From DATAEG01 sp963703085 (GTDB lineage: Bacteria > Actinomycetota > Actinomycetes > Mycobacteriales > Jatrophihabitantaceae), in contig OY969789.1 in the NCBI GenBank assembly GCA_963703085.1, forward strand, positions 2,542,001 to 2,606,000: a DNA stretch of 64,000 bases, written 5' to 3'. Numbering within the stretch: the first letter of the stretch is position 1; the number at the start of each line of letters is the position of its first letter. Shown here piece after piece: positions 42,849 to 51,403 of this stretch. The notes beneath the pieces were generated by a model that was not told the origin of the DNA, made no database searches, and worked only from the letters and a program-made list of their open reading frames with translations. The position numbers and the translations under genes are program-made.

Positions 42849-43749
42849 CGGTCGGCGCGCCGGCAAGGGCGTCGCGGATGCAACCGATCACCCAGTCGGG
42901 CTCGGCGACGAGGTGTGTCCAGGTGAAATGCAGGACACGCCATCCGGCGGCGGTCAAGGTGCTCCGCTTGCGCCGGTCGCGGTGGAACTGCTGGCGATTT
43001 TCCGCGCGGTGCACCGCGTAGCCGTCGACTTCGATCGCCACCTTGAGACCACGGAATGCGACGTCGACGATGCATCGGAGAGATCCGACCCGAACCGCGA
43101 CATTCGCCGTCCATCCTCTGATGCAGGCAGCTCGGAGCATCGCGTGCAACAGCCGCTCCGCCTCCGACCACGGCTCATCGCGCGAATCGTGCAGCAGGGT
43201 CGCTCGCTCCCGGTTGCCACGGCGATGCGGGGTGCGCGCGAGCGCGTCGGCCATCTGGGCGAGGGTCGCCGAACGGGTGAGTAACGCTCGGTCGATACCT
43301 TCACCACCGCAGTGCCCGACCAGGTCGAGCGCGGTGAGCGCCGGGGTGGTCAGCCGGGCATCGCCGCGGTAGGCAGTCACCTCCGGTGGTAGGGCCTCGC
43401 GAGTGAACCGGTAGCCGGGGTAACCGCGGCGCCGCATCGGGGAGGACATCGCCACGATCGGTACCGCAAGTTCGGGCCAGAAGCCCCAGCGGGCCGCTGC
43501 GCAGCCGGTGAGCACCCCTTCCGGGGCGCGCAGGACGGCGGCTCGGATTCGGACATCGGGATCACCACGCTGCGCAGTGCTGACGAACACCCCGGGCAGC
43601 GGCGAGCGCAGCACACCACGGCGCACGCCACGCTGCAGCGCGCGCTCCAACTGCGGATGCCGGTGCGCCGCCAGGGCGCCCCCACCCTCACGCAGCAGTT
43701 GTGTGATCTCGTCGTCGATCCTGGCCACTGTGCGAACGAGGCTGACCAC
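42826..43749 (-). CDS. AbiEi-like/DUF559 protein with PD-(D/E)XK nuclease-like C-terminus
   Basis: A 307-residue protein with an N-terminal DNA-binding-like region (DEITQLLREGGGALAAHRHPQLERAL..., resembling AbiEi-type type-IV antitoxin HTH domains) and a C-terminal DUF559 module related to Vsr nucleases: CIVDVAFRGLKVAIEVDGYAVH with D...ExD active-site residues, then RRKRSTLTAAGWRVLHFTW. Such proteins are common as solitary genes in actinobacteria, and no AbiEii toxin lies beside it, so an active toxin–antitoxin system is unlikely here. GTG start at 43749. Convergent with the Bax-inhibitor gene. Confidence 0.75.
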   Translation of the reverse strand: MVSLVRTVARIDDEITQLLREGGGALAAHRHPQLERALQRGVRRGVLRSPLPGVFVSTAQRGDPDVRIRAAVLRAPEGVLTGCAAARWGFWPELAVPIVAMSSPMRRRGYPGYRFTREALPPEVTAYRGDARLTTPALTALDLVGHCGGEGIDRALLTRSATLAQMADALARTPHRRGNRERATLLHDSRDEPWSEAERLLHAMLRAACIRGWTANVAVRVGSLRCIVDVAFRGLKVAIEVDGYAVHRAENRQQFHRDRRKRSTLTAAGWRVLHFTWTHLVAEPDWVIGCIRDALAGAPTVSRAGSR

Positions 43750-43757
43750 CGCATACA

Positions 43758-43789
43758 GAAGGGGCGGACCACGACTGGCCCGCCCCTTC
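43758..43789 (-). terminator. Hairpin after the S53 protease gene
   Basis: Ten-bp stem GAAGGGGCGG (43758–43767) with CCGCCCCTTC (43780–43789), 12-base loop, 16 bases behind the protease stop and just before the DUF559 start. Only a short T-run follows. Confidence 0.5.
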
Positions 43790-43805
43790 CTCTGTACTCA
43801 ATTGG

Positions 43806-46800
43806 CTACTGACACGCCTTCGCCGGCTTCAGGGTGAAGTTCGACGTCAGCGGGGCGCCCGGCACGACCTTGGCCTGTCGGGTCTGTGGTTGCCACCCGT
43901 CCTTGGCCACGATGACGGTCAGCGGGTTGTTCCGCTTGTCCAACCACAAGGTGTAGCGACCGTCCTGGTCGGTGGTCAGCGTGTAGCTGGCCGCCCACGT
44001 GTCGATCTGGACGGTCGCCCCCGCCAGGGGCGCTGCCGTGCCGCTGCACGGGCTGCCGGTCACGACGCCGGTGATCTTTCCCCACGTCTTCGGCGGTGTG
44101 ACGGTCAACGTGACCTGGATCGGGTTCACCTTGTACGGGGTGTCCGTGGACACCGTGATGGCCGCCTTGTAGGTGCCCGGTTGACTGAGCACCGCGGAGT
44201 CCATCGTCACCGCGACCGTCGCCGAGGCACCGGCTGCGATGTCGGTCTCGGTCGGCTGCTCGGACAGCCACGCCACATCGGCGCCGGCAGCATCGCAGCT
44301 GTCGTAGCCGGGCAGCACTTCGCCCTCGACATGCGCCTGGTCCTGCGTGCTGACCTGACCGCCGACCTTGTAGAAGCCACACGCGCCACCGAGGCGGTAG
44401 AACGAGTTGTTCGAGTTCGGCAGCGCGCTCCACGTGCCCGCCGCCGGATCGAAGCTCCACCCCTCATTGGTCACCGCGGCGCTGTTGTTGATGACGCCGC
44501 CGGAGACGACCAGATGGCCGTTGGCCACCGAGTACGCCGCACCCCAGTCGTCGGTCGGCATGTCGGCCAGGGGCGTCCACGTCGTTCCGTCGAAGGAGTA
44601 GGTGTGCGCCGACGTAGCATCCGCGGCGCCACCGGCGCAGTAAACCGTGCCGGCGATGCCACCGCAGGCGTTCCAGGCGGTTGCCTCCGGGTACGCGGTG
44701 GCCGAGCTCCACGAGTCGCCGGCCGGGTTGTAGACCTGCACGTCGGTGCTGCCGCAGGTGGCATCGCAACCACCGAAGACGTACAACTGGCCGCCGAGGA
44801 CCGCACTCCCCGCACCGGCGTGCGGCTTGGGGTTGTCGGCCAGGGTGGACCAGCTGTTCGCCGTCGGGTTGTAGACCTCGGTCGTGGCCACCGGGTTACC
44901 CGCGTCGTCCCAGCCTCCGGCAACGTAGAGCTTGCCATTGATCCATGCCGAGCTCGGCGCCTGCCGGGCCACCGACATGGCAGCGAGCTTCGTCCATGCC
45001 TTCGCCGTCGGGTCATAGGCGTACAGGTCGGCGCTGTCTTCTTCACCGGTGAATCCGCCGACGGTGTAGAGCGTTCCGTCGTTGAACGAGGCGGAGTTGT
45101 TCGAGATCGGGGTCGGCAGATCAGCGATGGCCGTCCACGGTGCGTCGGACGGCGTGCCGGTCAGCTTGGGCTGTGCCGTGCTCTTGCTGACCTTCTGCCG
45201 CAGCGGGCTGTACTTGCCCGGCACGTTCTTCACCGGGGCACCCTTCACTCCCTGGTACGCCTTGACCGCCGGCTTCCCGGCGATCTGGAACCCACCGTCG
45301 GTCTCGCCGAGCTTGACGTGCACCGGCTGGGTGCCGGTGTTCTTCAGCGTCACCGATGCCTGCGCGGACCCACCGAGGACGACCGTCGCGGCGATCGAAC
45401 CCGGGCTGGCCTCGATCTGTCCGGCAGCCAGGGTGAAGTCCTTGCGAGTGACGAAGTTCGCGCCCACCGCGACCGAAGCAGTCTTGCTCGCGTAGCGGGA
45501 GGCCGACGCGGTGAACTTGTGCGCACCGGTCACCGAGGAGAACAGCCAGTAGAAGCCGTCCGGGTGGGCGGCATCGTCCGGGGTGGGCGACGAGACGCCG
45601 GCGTCGGCCGGTACGTCGACACTGGTGACGGTCACGCCGTTGAGCGCCGTCTTCGTGTTGCCGTCCTTGGTGTAGCCGGCCACGATCCCGCCGGGCACCG
45701 TTGCGCAGGACTTGTGGCCCACGAAGACGTCGTCGACCTCCCAGTAGTAGGCGTAGGTGCCGGTGTAGTGGAAGCGCACCTGCACGGCCGGCTTGTTGGC
45801 TGCACCGGGCAGTGCGATCGACAACGGGCCTTGCTGGCTGGCCGTGGTCCAGTGCGACAGGTTGGTCCACGTCGTGCCGCCGTCGACGGTGTAGTCGATG
45901 TCGGCGACGGAGTTGGAGTACGGCTTGTAGTAGCTGTTCAGCCCGACCACCGGGGCCGCGTCGTTGCTCAGGTTGAACACCGGGGTGATCAGCTCGGTGT
46001 TTTGTGTCTTGCCCGTCCCGAGGTGATCGCTGTCGATGATCGCGAACTTCCCGCTGCCACCGGTGAGGTTGCCCCGCGATCCGGCATCGTCGGTCGTCCA
46101 CACGCCGCCACTGCCGTTGTCGTCCTTCACCGTCCAGGTGGACGGAATGGTCGTGTCGAAGTGCTCGACCGGGTTCGAGTACTTCGTCGTGTAACCCGGC
46201 GCCGTGCACGAGTCGGCGACCTTGACCGCGACGTTCTTCACGACGTTGGCAGAACCCAGCTGCACCGACGTGGTGCTCGGCGTGTACCCGGGGTAAACCG
46301 GCTCGACATGCACCGAGTAGGTGGACTTGCTGGGCAGCTGCAGCTCGTAGTGGCCGGTGAACGGGTCGCTGTAGACCGGCGCACCGGGAACCCCGTCGAC
46401 GGTGATCTTCGAGTACAGCGGCCAGGCATGGCCGGAACCGTCAGTGACCGTGCCGCTCAGCGCGACCTTGGGCACCGATACCAGTGCGAAGTTCTCGGTG
46501 ATGGTGGCCCCGTCGCCCACCACAACGTTGCTGCGGGTGATCGACGCGTACCCGTATGCCGACGCGACCACGTCGTAGGTGCCGGTCGGGACGTTGAGCG
46601 TGTACGTGCCGTTGGCCGCGGTCACCGCGGACGCGGTTCCGGCAGTGACCTGGGCGCCGGCAATCGCGTTGCCGGTGGCCGAATCGGTGACCGTGCCGGA
46701 CACCACGCCGTGCGGGCCGGAGCTGAACGCGGCGACGCCGTTCGGCGTGCCGAGTCCGGTCGGGCCGTCGTAGCCAGGACCGGCATGGCACAGATATGAG

Positions 46801-47975
46801 ACGGCGCAGCTGCCGTTGCTGCCGGTGGTCACGTCGTTCAGGTCACTGGTGTGTTCGTACGGATAGCTCTCCGGGTTCGACCCGGCGACTGGGGTTCCGG
46901 CCAACGCGTAGACGGACGCGATGATCGGCGACGACACGCTGGTGCCGCCCCACACGCCCCAGCCGGAGTCCAGCCAGGTGTTGTACGCAGCGACGCCGGT
47001 CTGCGGGTCGGCAATCGCGGACACGTCGCCGATGGCCTTGTTCGCGCAGTCCGGGTCGGTCTGGAAGTCCGGCTTCGCCGTTACCGACGAGCAGCCGCTG
47101 CCGGCACCGGCCCACGCCGATTCCGTCCAGCCCCGCGTGCTGGAATCGGCGACGAGCGACGTGCCGCCGACGGCGGTCACACCCGGCGCAGTGGCCGGGT
47201 AGCTGGTCATGTAACCGTGGTCGCCGGTGCTTGCAGTGACCACGACGCCCGGGTGGTTGTAGTCGTTGTCGAAATCGGTTTGCGACGGGTCTTCCGAACC
47301 GCCGTAGCTGTTCGAGACGTACAACGCGCCCAGGGTCACTGCGGTATCGACGCTGGCAGCCAGGTTGTCGGTGTAGTCGTCATCGGATTCCACCAGCAGG
47401 ATGTGGCACTGCGGGCAGACCGCGGACACCATGTCGATGTCGATGGCCATCTCACCGGCCCAGCCGATCTGGTCGTCCGGTGGGTAGTTGCCCTCGACGC
47501 CTTCCTGGTTCACCTTCTTGAAGCAGCCGTTGTCCGTGGTGCAGGCGGGCAGGCCGTACTGCGCGCGGTAGACGGCCAAGTCGGATTCGGCGTTGGGGTT
47601 GTTGAACGCGTCGACGATGGCGACGGTGGTTCCGGCCGCGGCGTCGGTGGGCAGGTTGTAGGCGCTGTGCAGGTCCGTCGGGCCGTAGCCGTCCGGGGTC
47701 TCGTTCGGCTGGACGCCCTTGCCGTGGCTCTTGATGTCGGTTCGCTTGACGGCGTAGCAGCGGGCGGTGCCCGGCTTGTTGTTCGCCGCGCACCACTGCT
47801 TGGTCGGATGCGCTTCCTTTTTGGTCGGTGAGTTGTTCGGCGTGAGCTTGGTCTTGGCGGGAGCCGCGGAGGCGGGCGCCGTCGCTGCGACGGCGCTCAG
47901 GGCGACCGCGGTGCACAGCGCCAGCAGCGCTACGAGACCGCGGCGCAGCTGCCGCCTGGGGGAACCGGGGGTCAT
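43806..47975 (-). CDS. Secreted S53-type (sedolisin-like) peptidase with carboxypeptidase-regulatory and Kelch-like modules
   Basis: A 1389-residue exported protease. The signal peptide is at ~10–40 (GLVALLALCTAVALSAVAATAPASA). The peptidase domain (~80–420) shows the acidic pair in IGWAGEMAIDIDMVSAVCP (E and D two turns apart), GVVVTASTGDHGY, and the catalytic serine in VWGGTSVSSPIIASVYALAG, the S53 SGTS-type signature. Two carboxypeptidase-regulatory-like beta domains follow (SGTVTDSATGNAIAGAQV..., SGTVTDGSGHAW...), then a jelly-roll-like region with CAM-like WEVDDVFVG, and five or six Kelch-like repeats (~1000–1250; LYTVGGFTGEEDSADLYAYDP, LYVAGGWDDAGN, LYVFGGCDATC). A final regulatory-like domain ends the protein. 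GGAAGG precedes the ATG at 47975. Probably degrades extracellular protein; no wall anchor seen. Confidence 0.85.
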   Translation of the reverse strand: MTPGSPRRQLRRGLVALLALCTAVALSAVAATAPASAAPAKTKLTPNNSPTKKEAHPTKQWCAANNKPGTARCYAVKRTDIKSHGKGVQPNETPDGYGPTDLHSAYNLPTDAAAGTTVAIVDAFNNPNAESDLAVYRAQYGLPACTTDNGCFKKVNQEGVEGNYPPDDQIGWAGEMAIDIDMVSAVCPQCHILLVESDDDYTDNLAASVDTAVTLGALYVSNSYGGSEDPSQTDFDNDYNHPGVVVTASTGDHGYMTSYPATAPGVTAVGGTSLVADSSTRGWTESAWAGAGSGCSSVTAKPDFQTDPDCANKAIGDVSAIADPQTGVAAYNTWLDSGWGVWGGTSVSSPIIASVYALAGTPVAGSNPESYPYEHTSDLNDVTTGSNGSCAVSYLCHAGPGYDGPTGLGTPNGVAAFSSGPHGVVSGTVTDSATGNAIAGAQVTAGTASAVTAANGTYTLNVPTGTYDVVASAYGYASITRSNVVVGDGATITENFALVSVPKVALSGTVTDGSGHAWPLYSKITVDGVPGAPVYSDPFTGHYELQLPSKSTYSVHVEPVYPGYTPSTTSVQLGSANVVKNVAVKVADSCTAPGYTTKYSNPVEHFDTTIPSTWTVKDDNGSGGVWTTDDAGSRGNLTGGSGKFAIIDSDHLGTGKTQNTELITPVFNLSNDAAPVVGLNSYYKPYSNSVADIDYTVDGGTTWTNLSHWTTASQQGPLSIALPGAANKPAVQVRFHYTGTYAYYWEVDDVFVGHKSCATVPGGIVAGYTKDGNTKTALNGVTVTSVDVPADAGVSSPTPDDAAHPDGFYWLFSSVTGAHKFTASASRYASKTASVAVGANFVTRKDFTLAAGQIEASPGSIAATVVLGGSAQASVTLKNTGTQPVHVKLGETDGGFQIAGKPAVKAYQGVKGAPVKNVPGKYSPLRQKVSKSTAQPKLTGTPSDAPWTAIADLPTPISNNSASFNDGTLYTVGGFTGEEDSADLYAYDPTAKAWTKLAAMSVARQAPSSAWINGKLYVAGGWDDAGNPVATTEVYNPTANSWSTLADNPKPHAGAGSAVLGGQLYVFGGCDATCGSTDVQVYNPAGDSWSSATAYPEATAWNACGGIAGTVYCAGGAADATSAHTYSFDGTTWTPLADMPTDDWGAAYSVANGHLVVSGGVINNSAAVTNEGWSFDPAAGTWSALPNSNNSFYRLGGACGFYKVGGQVSTQDQAHVEGEVLPGYDSCDAAGADVAWLSEQPTETDIAAGASATVAVTMDSAVLSQPGTYKAAITVSTDTPYKVNPIQVTLTVTPPKTWGKITGVVTGSPCSGTAAPLAGATVQIDTWAASYTLTTDQDGRYTLWLDKRNNPLTVIVAKDGWQPQTRQAKVVPGAPLTSNFTLKPAKACQ

Positions 47976-48368
47976 CTGGAACCTTCCGAAAAGGGGGGCC
48001 GGTCGTCGGCGCCTGTCCTGCGCACCCTGGGGGAGTACACGTGGCAAGAGCGCCGAAACCGGACTACTAGTGGCAACGTATGTATCAGCTGTGAGGGCGA
48101 CAAGGAGCGCGGCGGGCCAGTTGCTGGCCAGTTCCTGTCTTGGCCTGGTCATCCGACCGCAACGCGACCACCTCTTGCCCGAGTCCGTCCGGCTTGGCAG
48201 ACTGCGCAGTGTTTGCGAAGGATGCGGACGGTTGCGGGCCTCCGCAGCGCGTGACCTCGGCAAACAGGCACCGTTCGACGGGACCGCGGGGGTACGGCGC
48301 TGCCGATCCGTGCGTGGCGAATCGGCCGGGCTCGACCGCACCGCACTGCCACGCGCAAGGGAGCACCT
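47976..48368. other. Divergent intergenic region, protease / winged-helix regulator
   Basis: About 390 bases with no believable gene; open frames here are unsupported. It should hold the promoter of the secreted protease (leftward) and of the winged-helix regulator (rightward). No strong palindrome was recognised. Confidence 0.4.
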
Positions 48369-48968
48369 GTGGTCGTCGTCGCCGTCGCGCAGCCAGATCC
48401 GGCCGATTGGTCCGAGCCGCACCGGTTGCCGGCCATCCGCGCCGACGAGCTGGCGGCTGTGGCTGCGCCGGTTGCCCCGCGCCCTGACTCACTCGCTGTG
48501 CTCGTGGTGCCCGACCGGGTCGATCCGCAGCAGGTGAACCAGGTGCTGGCCGGCTTCGAGACGGTGGTGCTCACCCACGACGCCCGCACCGCTGCCGCTG
48601 CGTTGGCCGCGCTCGCGCATCCGGAGCATGCGCCGAACAGCGATGCGGTGCCCGGCGCGCGGAGTCCGGTGAATGCCGGTGAGCTGGTCGTCGATCCGGA
48701 CCACCACGAGGCGACCTGGCAGGGCCGGTCGGTGACACTGACCGGTCATGAGCGGGCGATGTTGCACTGCCTGTTGCGGCCGCCGCGCTCGGTCTGGAGC
48801 TACCAGCGGCTGCACGAGCAAGTGTGGCGCGGTGACTACCTCGGCGACCCGGCCATGGTGCACTCGGCGGTGAAGCGCCTGCGCAACAAGCTTTCGTTGG
48901 CCGGAGTGCCGCACAAGATCGTGACGGTGCGCGGCATCGGCTTCCGGGTGGACGACCCGGTCAGCTGA
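48369..48968 (+). CDS. Orphan winged-helix (OmpR/PhoB-type) transcriptional regulator
   Basis: A 199-residue protein. The C-terminal half (~105–198) is an OmpR-type DNA-binding domain: VTLTGHERAMLHCLLRPPRSVWSYQRL, then the recognition helix region MVHSAVKRLRNKLS and the hairpin wing KIVTVRGIGFRVDDP. The N-terminal half (LAVLVVPDRVDPQQVNQVLAGFETVVLTHDARTAAAAL) is shaped somewhat like a receiver but lacks the phosphorylatable aspartate and lysine pattern, so it may be phosphorylation-independent. No sensor kinase is adjacent. GTG at 48369 with AGGGAG upstream. Its 3' end overlaps the convergent thiolase by eight bases. Targets unknown; the divergent protease gene is a candidate. Confidence 0.75.
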   Translation: MVVVAVAQPDPADWSEPHRLPAIRADELAAVAAPVAPRPDSLAVLVVPDRVDPQQVNQVLAGFETVVLTHDARTAAAALAALAHPEHAPNSDAVPGARSPVNAGELVVDPDHHEATWQGRSVTLTGHERAMLHCLLRPPRSVWSYQRLHEQVWRGDYLGDPAMVHSAVKRLRNKLSLAGVPHKIVTVRGIGFRVDDPVS

Positions 48969-50178
48969 GCCGCTCCAGCACCACTGCCATGCCCTGGCCG
49001 CCGCCGACACACATCGTCTCCAGGCCGAACTGCTTGTCGTGCCACTGCAGCGAGTTGATCAACGTGCTGGTGATGCGCGCGCCGGTCATCCCGAACGGGT
49101 GACCGACCGCGATCGCGCCGCCGTTGACGTTGAGCCGCTCCTCCTCGATGCCCAGCTCCCGGTAGGACGGGATGACCTGAGCGGCGAACGCCTCGTTCAG
49201 CTCGACCAGATCGAGGTCACCGATGCTCATGCCGGCACGCGCGAGCGCCTGCCGGGACGCCTCGACCGGGCCGAGACCCATGATCTCCGGGCTCAGCGCG
49301 GAGACACCGGTGGCCACGATCCGGGCCAGCGGGGTCAGGCCCAGCTCGGCGGCCTTGGCGTCGCTCATCACGATGACAGCTGCGGCACCGTCGTTCAGCG
49401 CGCAGCAGTTGCCGGCGGTAACCCGTCCATCGGGGCGAAACACCGGCTTGAGCTGGGACACCGCCTCGTACGTCACGCCGGCGCGCGGACCGTCGTCCTT
49501 GCTGACGACCTCGCCGGACGGCAGCGTCACCGGCGTGATGTCGCGGGCCCAGAAACCGTCGGCGAGCGCTTTCTCGGCGAGATTCTGCGACCGGACCCCG
49601 AAGTGGTCCATGTCCGCGCGGCTGACGTCCTTCACCTGTGCGAGGTTCTCGGCGGTCTGGCCCATCGGGATGTAGATGTCCGGGATCAGATCGTCTTCGC
49701 GTGGGTCGTGCCAGGTGCTGCCGCCCGCGGCCGTCGCCTCGGTGCGGGCCCGTGCTTCGGCGAAGCGTTCGCTGCGCGTATCCGGTAGCGAGTCCGAGCT
49801 GCCCTTGGCGAAGCGCGAGACGGTCTCGACGCCCGCTGAGATGAACACGTCGCCCTCGCCGGCCTTGATCGCATGGAAGGCCATCCGGGTGGTCTGCAGG
49901 GACGACGAGCAGTACCGGGTGATGGTCGCCCCGGGCAAGAAGTCGTAGCCGAGTTCGACGGCAACCACGCGCGCCATGTTGAAGCCTTGCTCACCGCCGG
50001 GGAGCCCGCAGCCGAGGTACAGGTCGTCGATGTCATGCGGATCGAGTGCGGGCACCTTGTCCAGAGCGGCGCGCACCATCTGCACGGTGAGTTCGTCGGC
50101 GCGCATGTCGACCAGCGATCCCTTGCCCGCCCGGCCGATCGGGGAGCGGGCGGTGGCCACGATGACGGCTTCGCTCAT
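48961..50178 (-). CDS. Acetyl-CoA acyltransferase (thiolase)
   Basis: Catalyses thiolytic cleavage of 3-ketoacyl-CoA in beta-oxidation, or the reverse condensation. The 405-residue protein has the acylated cysteine in ITRYCSSSLQTT (about residue 90), the histidine in AIAVGHPFGMTGAR and the second cysteine in ETMCVGGGQGMA. NEAFAAQVIPSYRELG is also typical. The start at 50178 (MSEAVIVATARSPIGRAGKG) overlaps the stop of the SGNH hydrolase gene as ATGA; AAGGAG lies upstream. The same thiolase–SGNH–cbs order is known from mycobacteria (near Rv1074c–Rv1077). Chain-length preference unknown. Confidence 0.93.
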   Translation of the reverse strand: MSEAVIVATARSPIGRAGKGSLVDMRADELTVQMVRAALDKVPALDPHDIDDLYLGCGLPGGEQGFNMARVVAVELGYDFLPGATITRYCSSSLQTTRMAFHAIKAGEGDVFISAGVETVSRFAKGSSDSLPDTRSERFAEARARTEATAAGGSTWHDPREDDLIPDIYIPMGQTAENLAQVKDVSRADMDHFGVRSQNLAEKALADGFWARDITPVTLPSGEVVSKDDGPRAGVTYEAVSQLKPVFRPDGRVTAGNCCALNDGAAAVIVMSDAKAAELGLTPLARIVATGVSALSPEIMGLGPVEASRQALARAGMSIGDLDLVELNEAFAAQVIPSYRELGIEEERLNVNGGAIAVGHPFGMTGARITSTLINSLQWHDKQFGLETMCVGGGQGMAVVLERLS

Positions 50179-51218
50179 GAGTGATGCGCTCCTTCGACTG
50201 GTGTGGCTGACAGGGTGCCGGCCGGTCCGGCGGCCGACTCGTCCGGCGGCGTGCGGCGCAGCAGCCGGGCCCATCGTCCGCGCCGGCCGCGTTCCTCGCC
50301 ACGCAGTTCGGCGGGTGCCACTTCGGTGCCGGGATGGGTGACGGCCCGAGCGGCCGCCTTGGCCACCGGCCGAGCACGGCGGGTGAGGAAGGGTCCGGCC
50401 GGCTCGGTCTCGGTCTGCAGGCCGAGCAACGCGGCAGCAGAGGGCAGCATGACCTCGACGGCGGCCGCGTACCCGGCGGCCGATGGATGGAAGGCGTCGG
50501 CGCTGAACATCTCGCGTTGGGCGGCGAACTGTGGCCCGAGGATGTCGCCGAGGGAGACGGTGCGCCCACCGGACTCGACGACGGCGACGGTCTGGGCGGC
50601 CGCAAGGTTACGGGAGATGCGCCGCGCGATGTAGCGCAGCGGCTGGGCAATAGGACGGATCGTGCCCAGGTCCGGGCAGGTACCGACGACGACCTCGCAG
50701 CCTGCCTCGCGGAGTTTCCGGACGGACGCGGCAAGGTAGCGCACCGCGGTGGCCGGCCGGACCCGGTGGGTGACGTCGTTCGCGCCGATCATGATCAGCG
50801 CCAGCTGGGGCTGCGCGCTCGCGTCGGACAGTGCCGCGTCGACCTGGTCGAGGAGATCGCGCGACTCCGCGCCCACCACCGCGAGGCTGCGCACTACCAC
50901 CGGCCGGCCGGACGCTGCGGACAGGCCGGTCGCCAACAACGCCGCCGGGGTCTCGGCGGCTTCATCGGTTCCGTATCCGGCTGCGGACGAGTCGCCGAGC
51001 GCCACGACATAGAGCGGTGGCGCCTCGTCGGTCGCACCAGCGGCGAGCCAGCGGCCGCTCCCGTCCGGCGGCGGGGTCTCGGCGGGCCTGATGCGACGGC
51101 GAGCCAGCTTCGTCTCGCCATAGATCAAGCCGGCCAGGGCAGCACCGACCGCGCCCACTGATCCGCTGCCGAACGCGGCCACCTTCGCCGCGCGGCGCGC
51201 CCGCGAGGCGCGCGACAT
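50175..51218 (-). CDS. SGNH-family esterase/lipase-like hydrolase
   Basis: A 347-residue GDSL-type hydrolase. Block I VVALGDSSAAGYGTD has the nucleophilic serine (about residue 75), block III LIMIGANDVTHRV has the oxyanion-hole Asn, and block V MFSADAFHPSAAGYAAAVEV has the catalytic Asp and His. A hydrophobic segment near the start (VAAFGSGSVGAVGAALAGLIY) suggests membrane anchoring or export. AGGAGGGG lies directly before the ATG at 51218, so I discarded the earlier open frame. The C-terminal 80 residues are Arg-rich and poorly conserved. Translationally coupled to the thiolase. Confidence 0.88.
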   Translation of the reverse strand: MSRASRARRAAKVAAFGSGSVGAVGAALAGLIYGETKLARRRIRPAETPPPDGSGRWLAAGATDEAPPLYVVALGDSSAAGYGTDEAAETPAALLATGLSAASGRPVVVRSLAVVGAESRDLLDQVDAALSDASAQPQLALIMIGANDVTHRVRPATAVRYLAASVRKLREAGCEVVVGTCPDLGTIRPIAQPLRYIARRISRNLAAAQTVAVVESGGRTVSLGDILGPQFAAQREMFSADAFHPSAAGYAAAVEVMLPSAAALLGLQTETEPAGPFLTRRARPVAKAAARAVTHPGTEVAPAELRGEERGRRGRWARLLRRTPPDESAAGPAGTLSATPVEGAHHS

Positions 51219-51403
51219 GACCCCTCCTTGGATCGATATGACAGGTACACCCGGACGTTTGGCCCGCGTGTCTGCTCCGACAGTAGCGACCACCCGGATG
51301 GCCATTCTCGCGCGCGCCCGTGCCTACCGCGTGGGTGCTCTGGTGCGACTCTCTCTGTGGGGTGCGCAACCTCCACAGCGGCGACGTTTCGCCCCCGCGC
51401 AGG

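Noticed and set aside
42826..43749. AbiE-type toxin–antitoxin system
   Set aside because: Only an AbiEi/DUF559-like protein is present; no AbiEii nucleotidyltransferase toxin lies on either side.
43890..46799. 969-codon open frame on the plus strand
   Set aside because: Antisense shadow of the S53 protease gene. The translation is Arg/Val/Gly-rich with no domain pattern, while the other strand has clear motifs.
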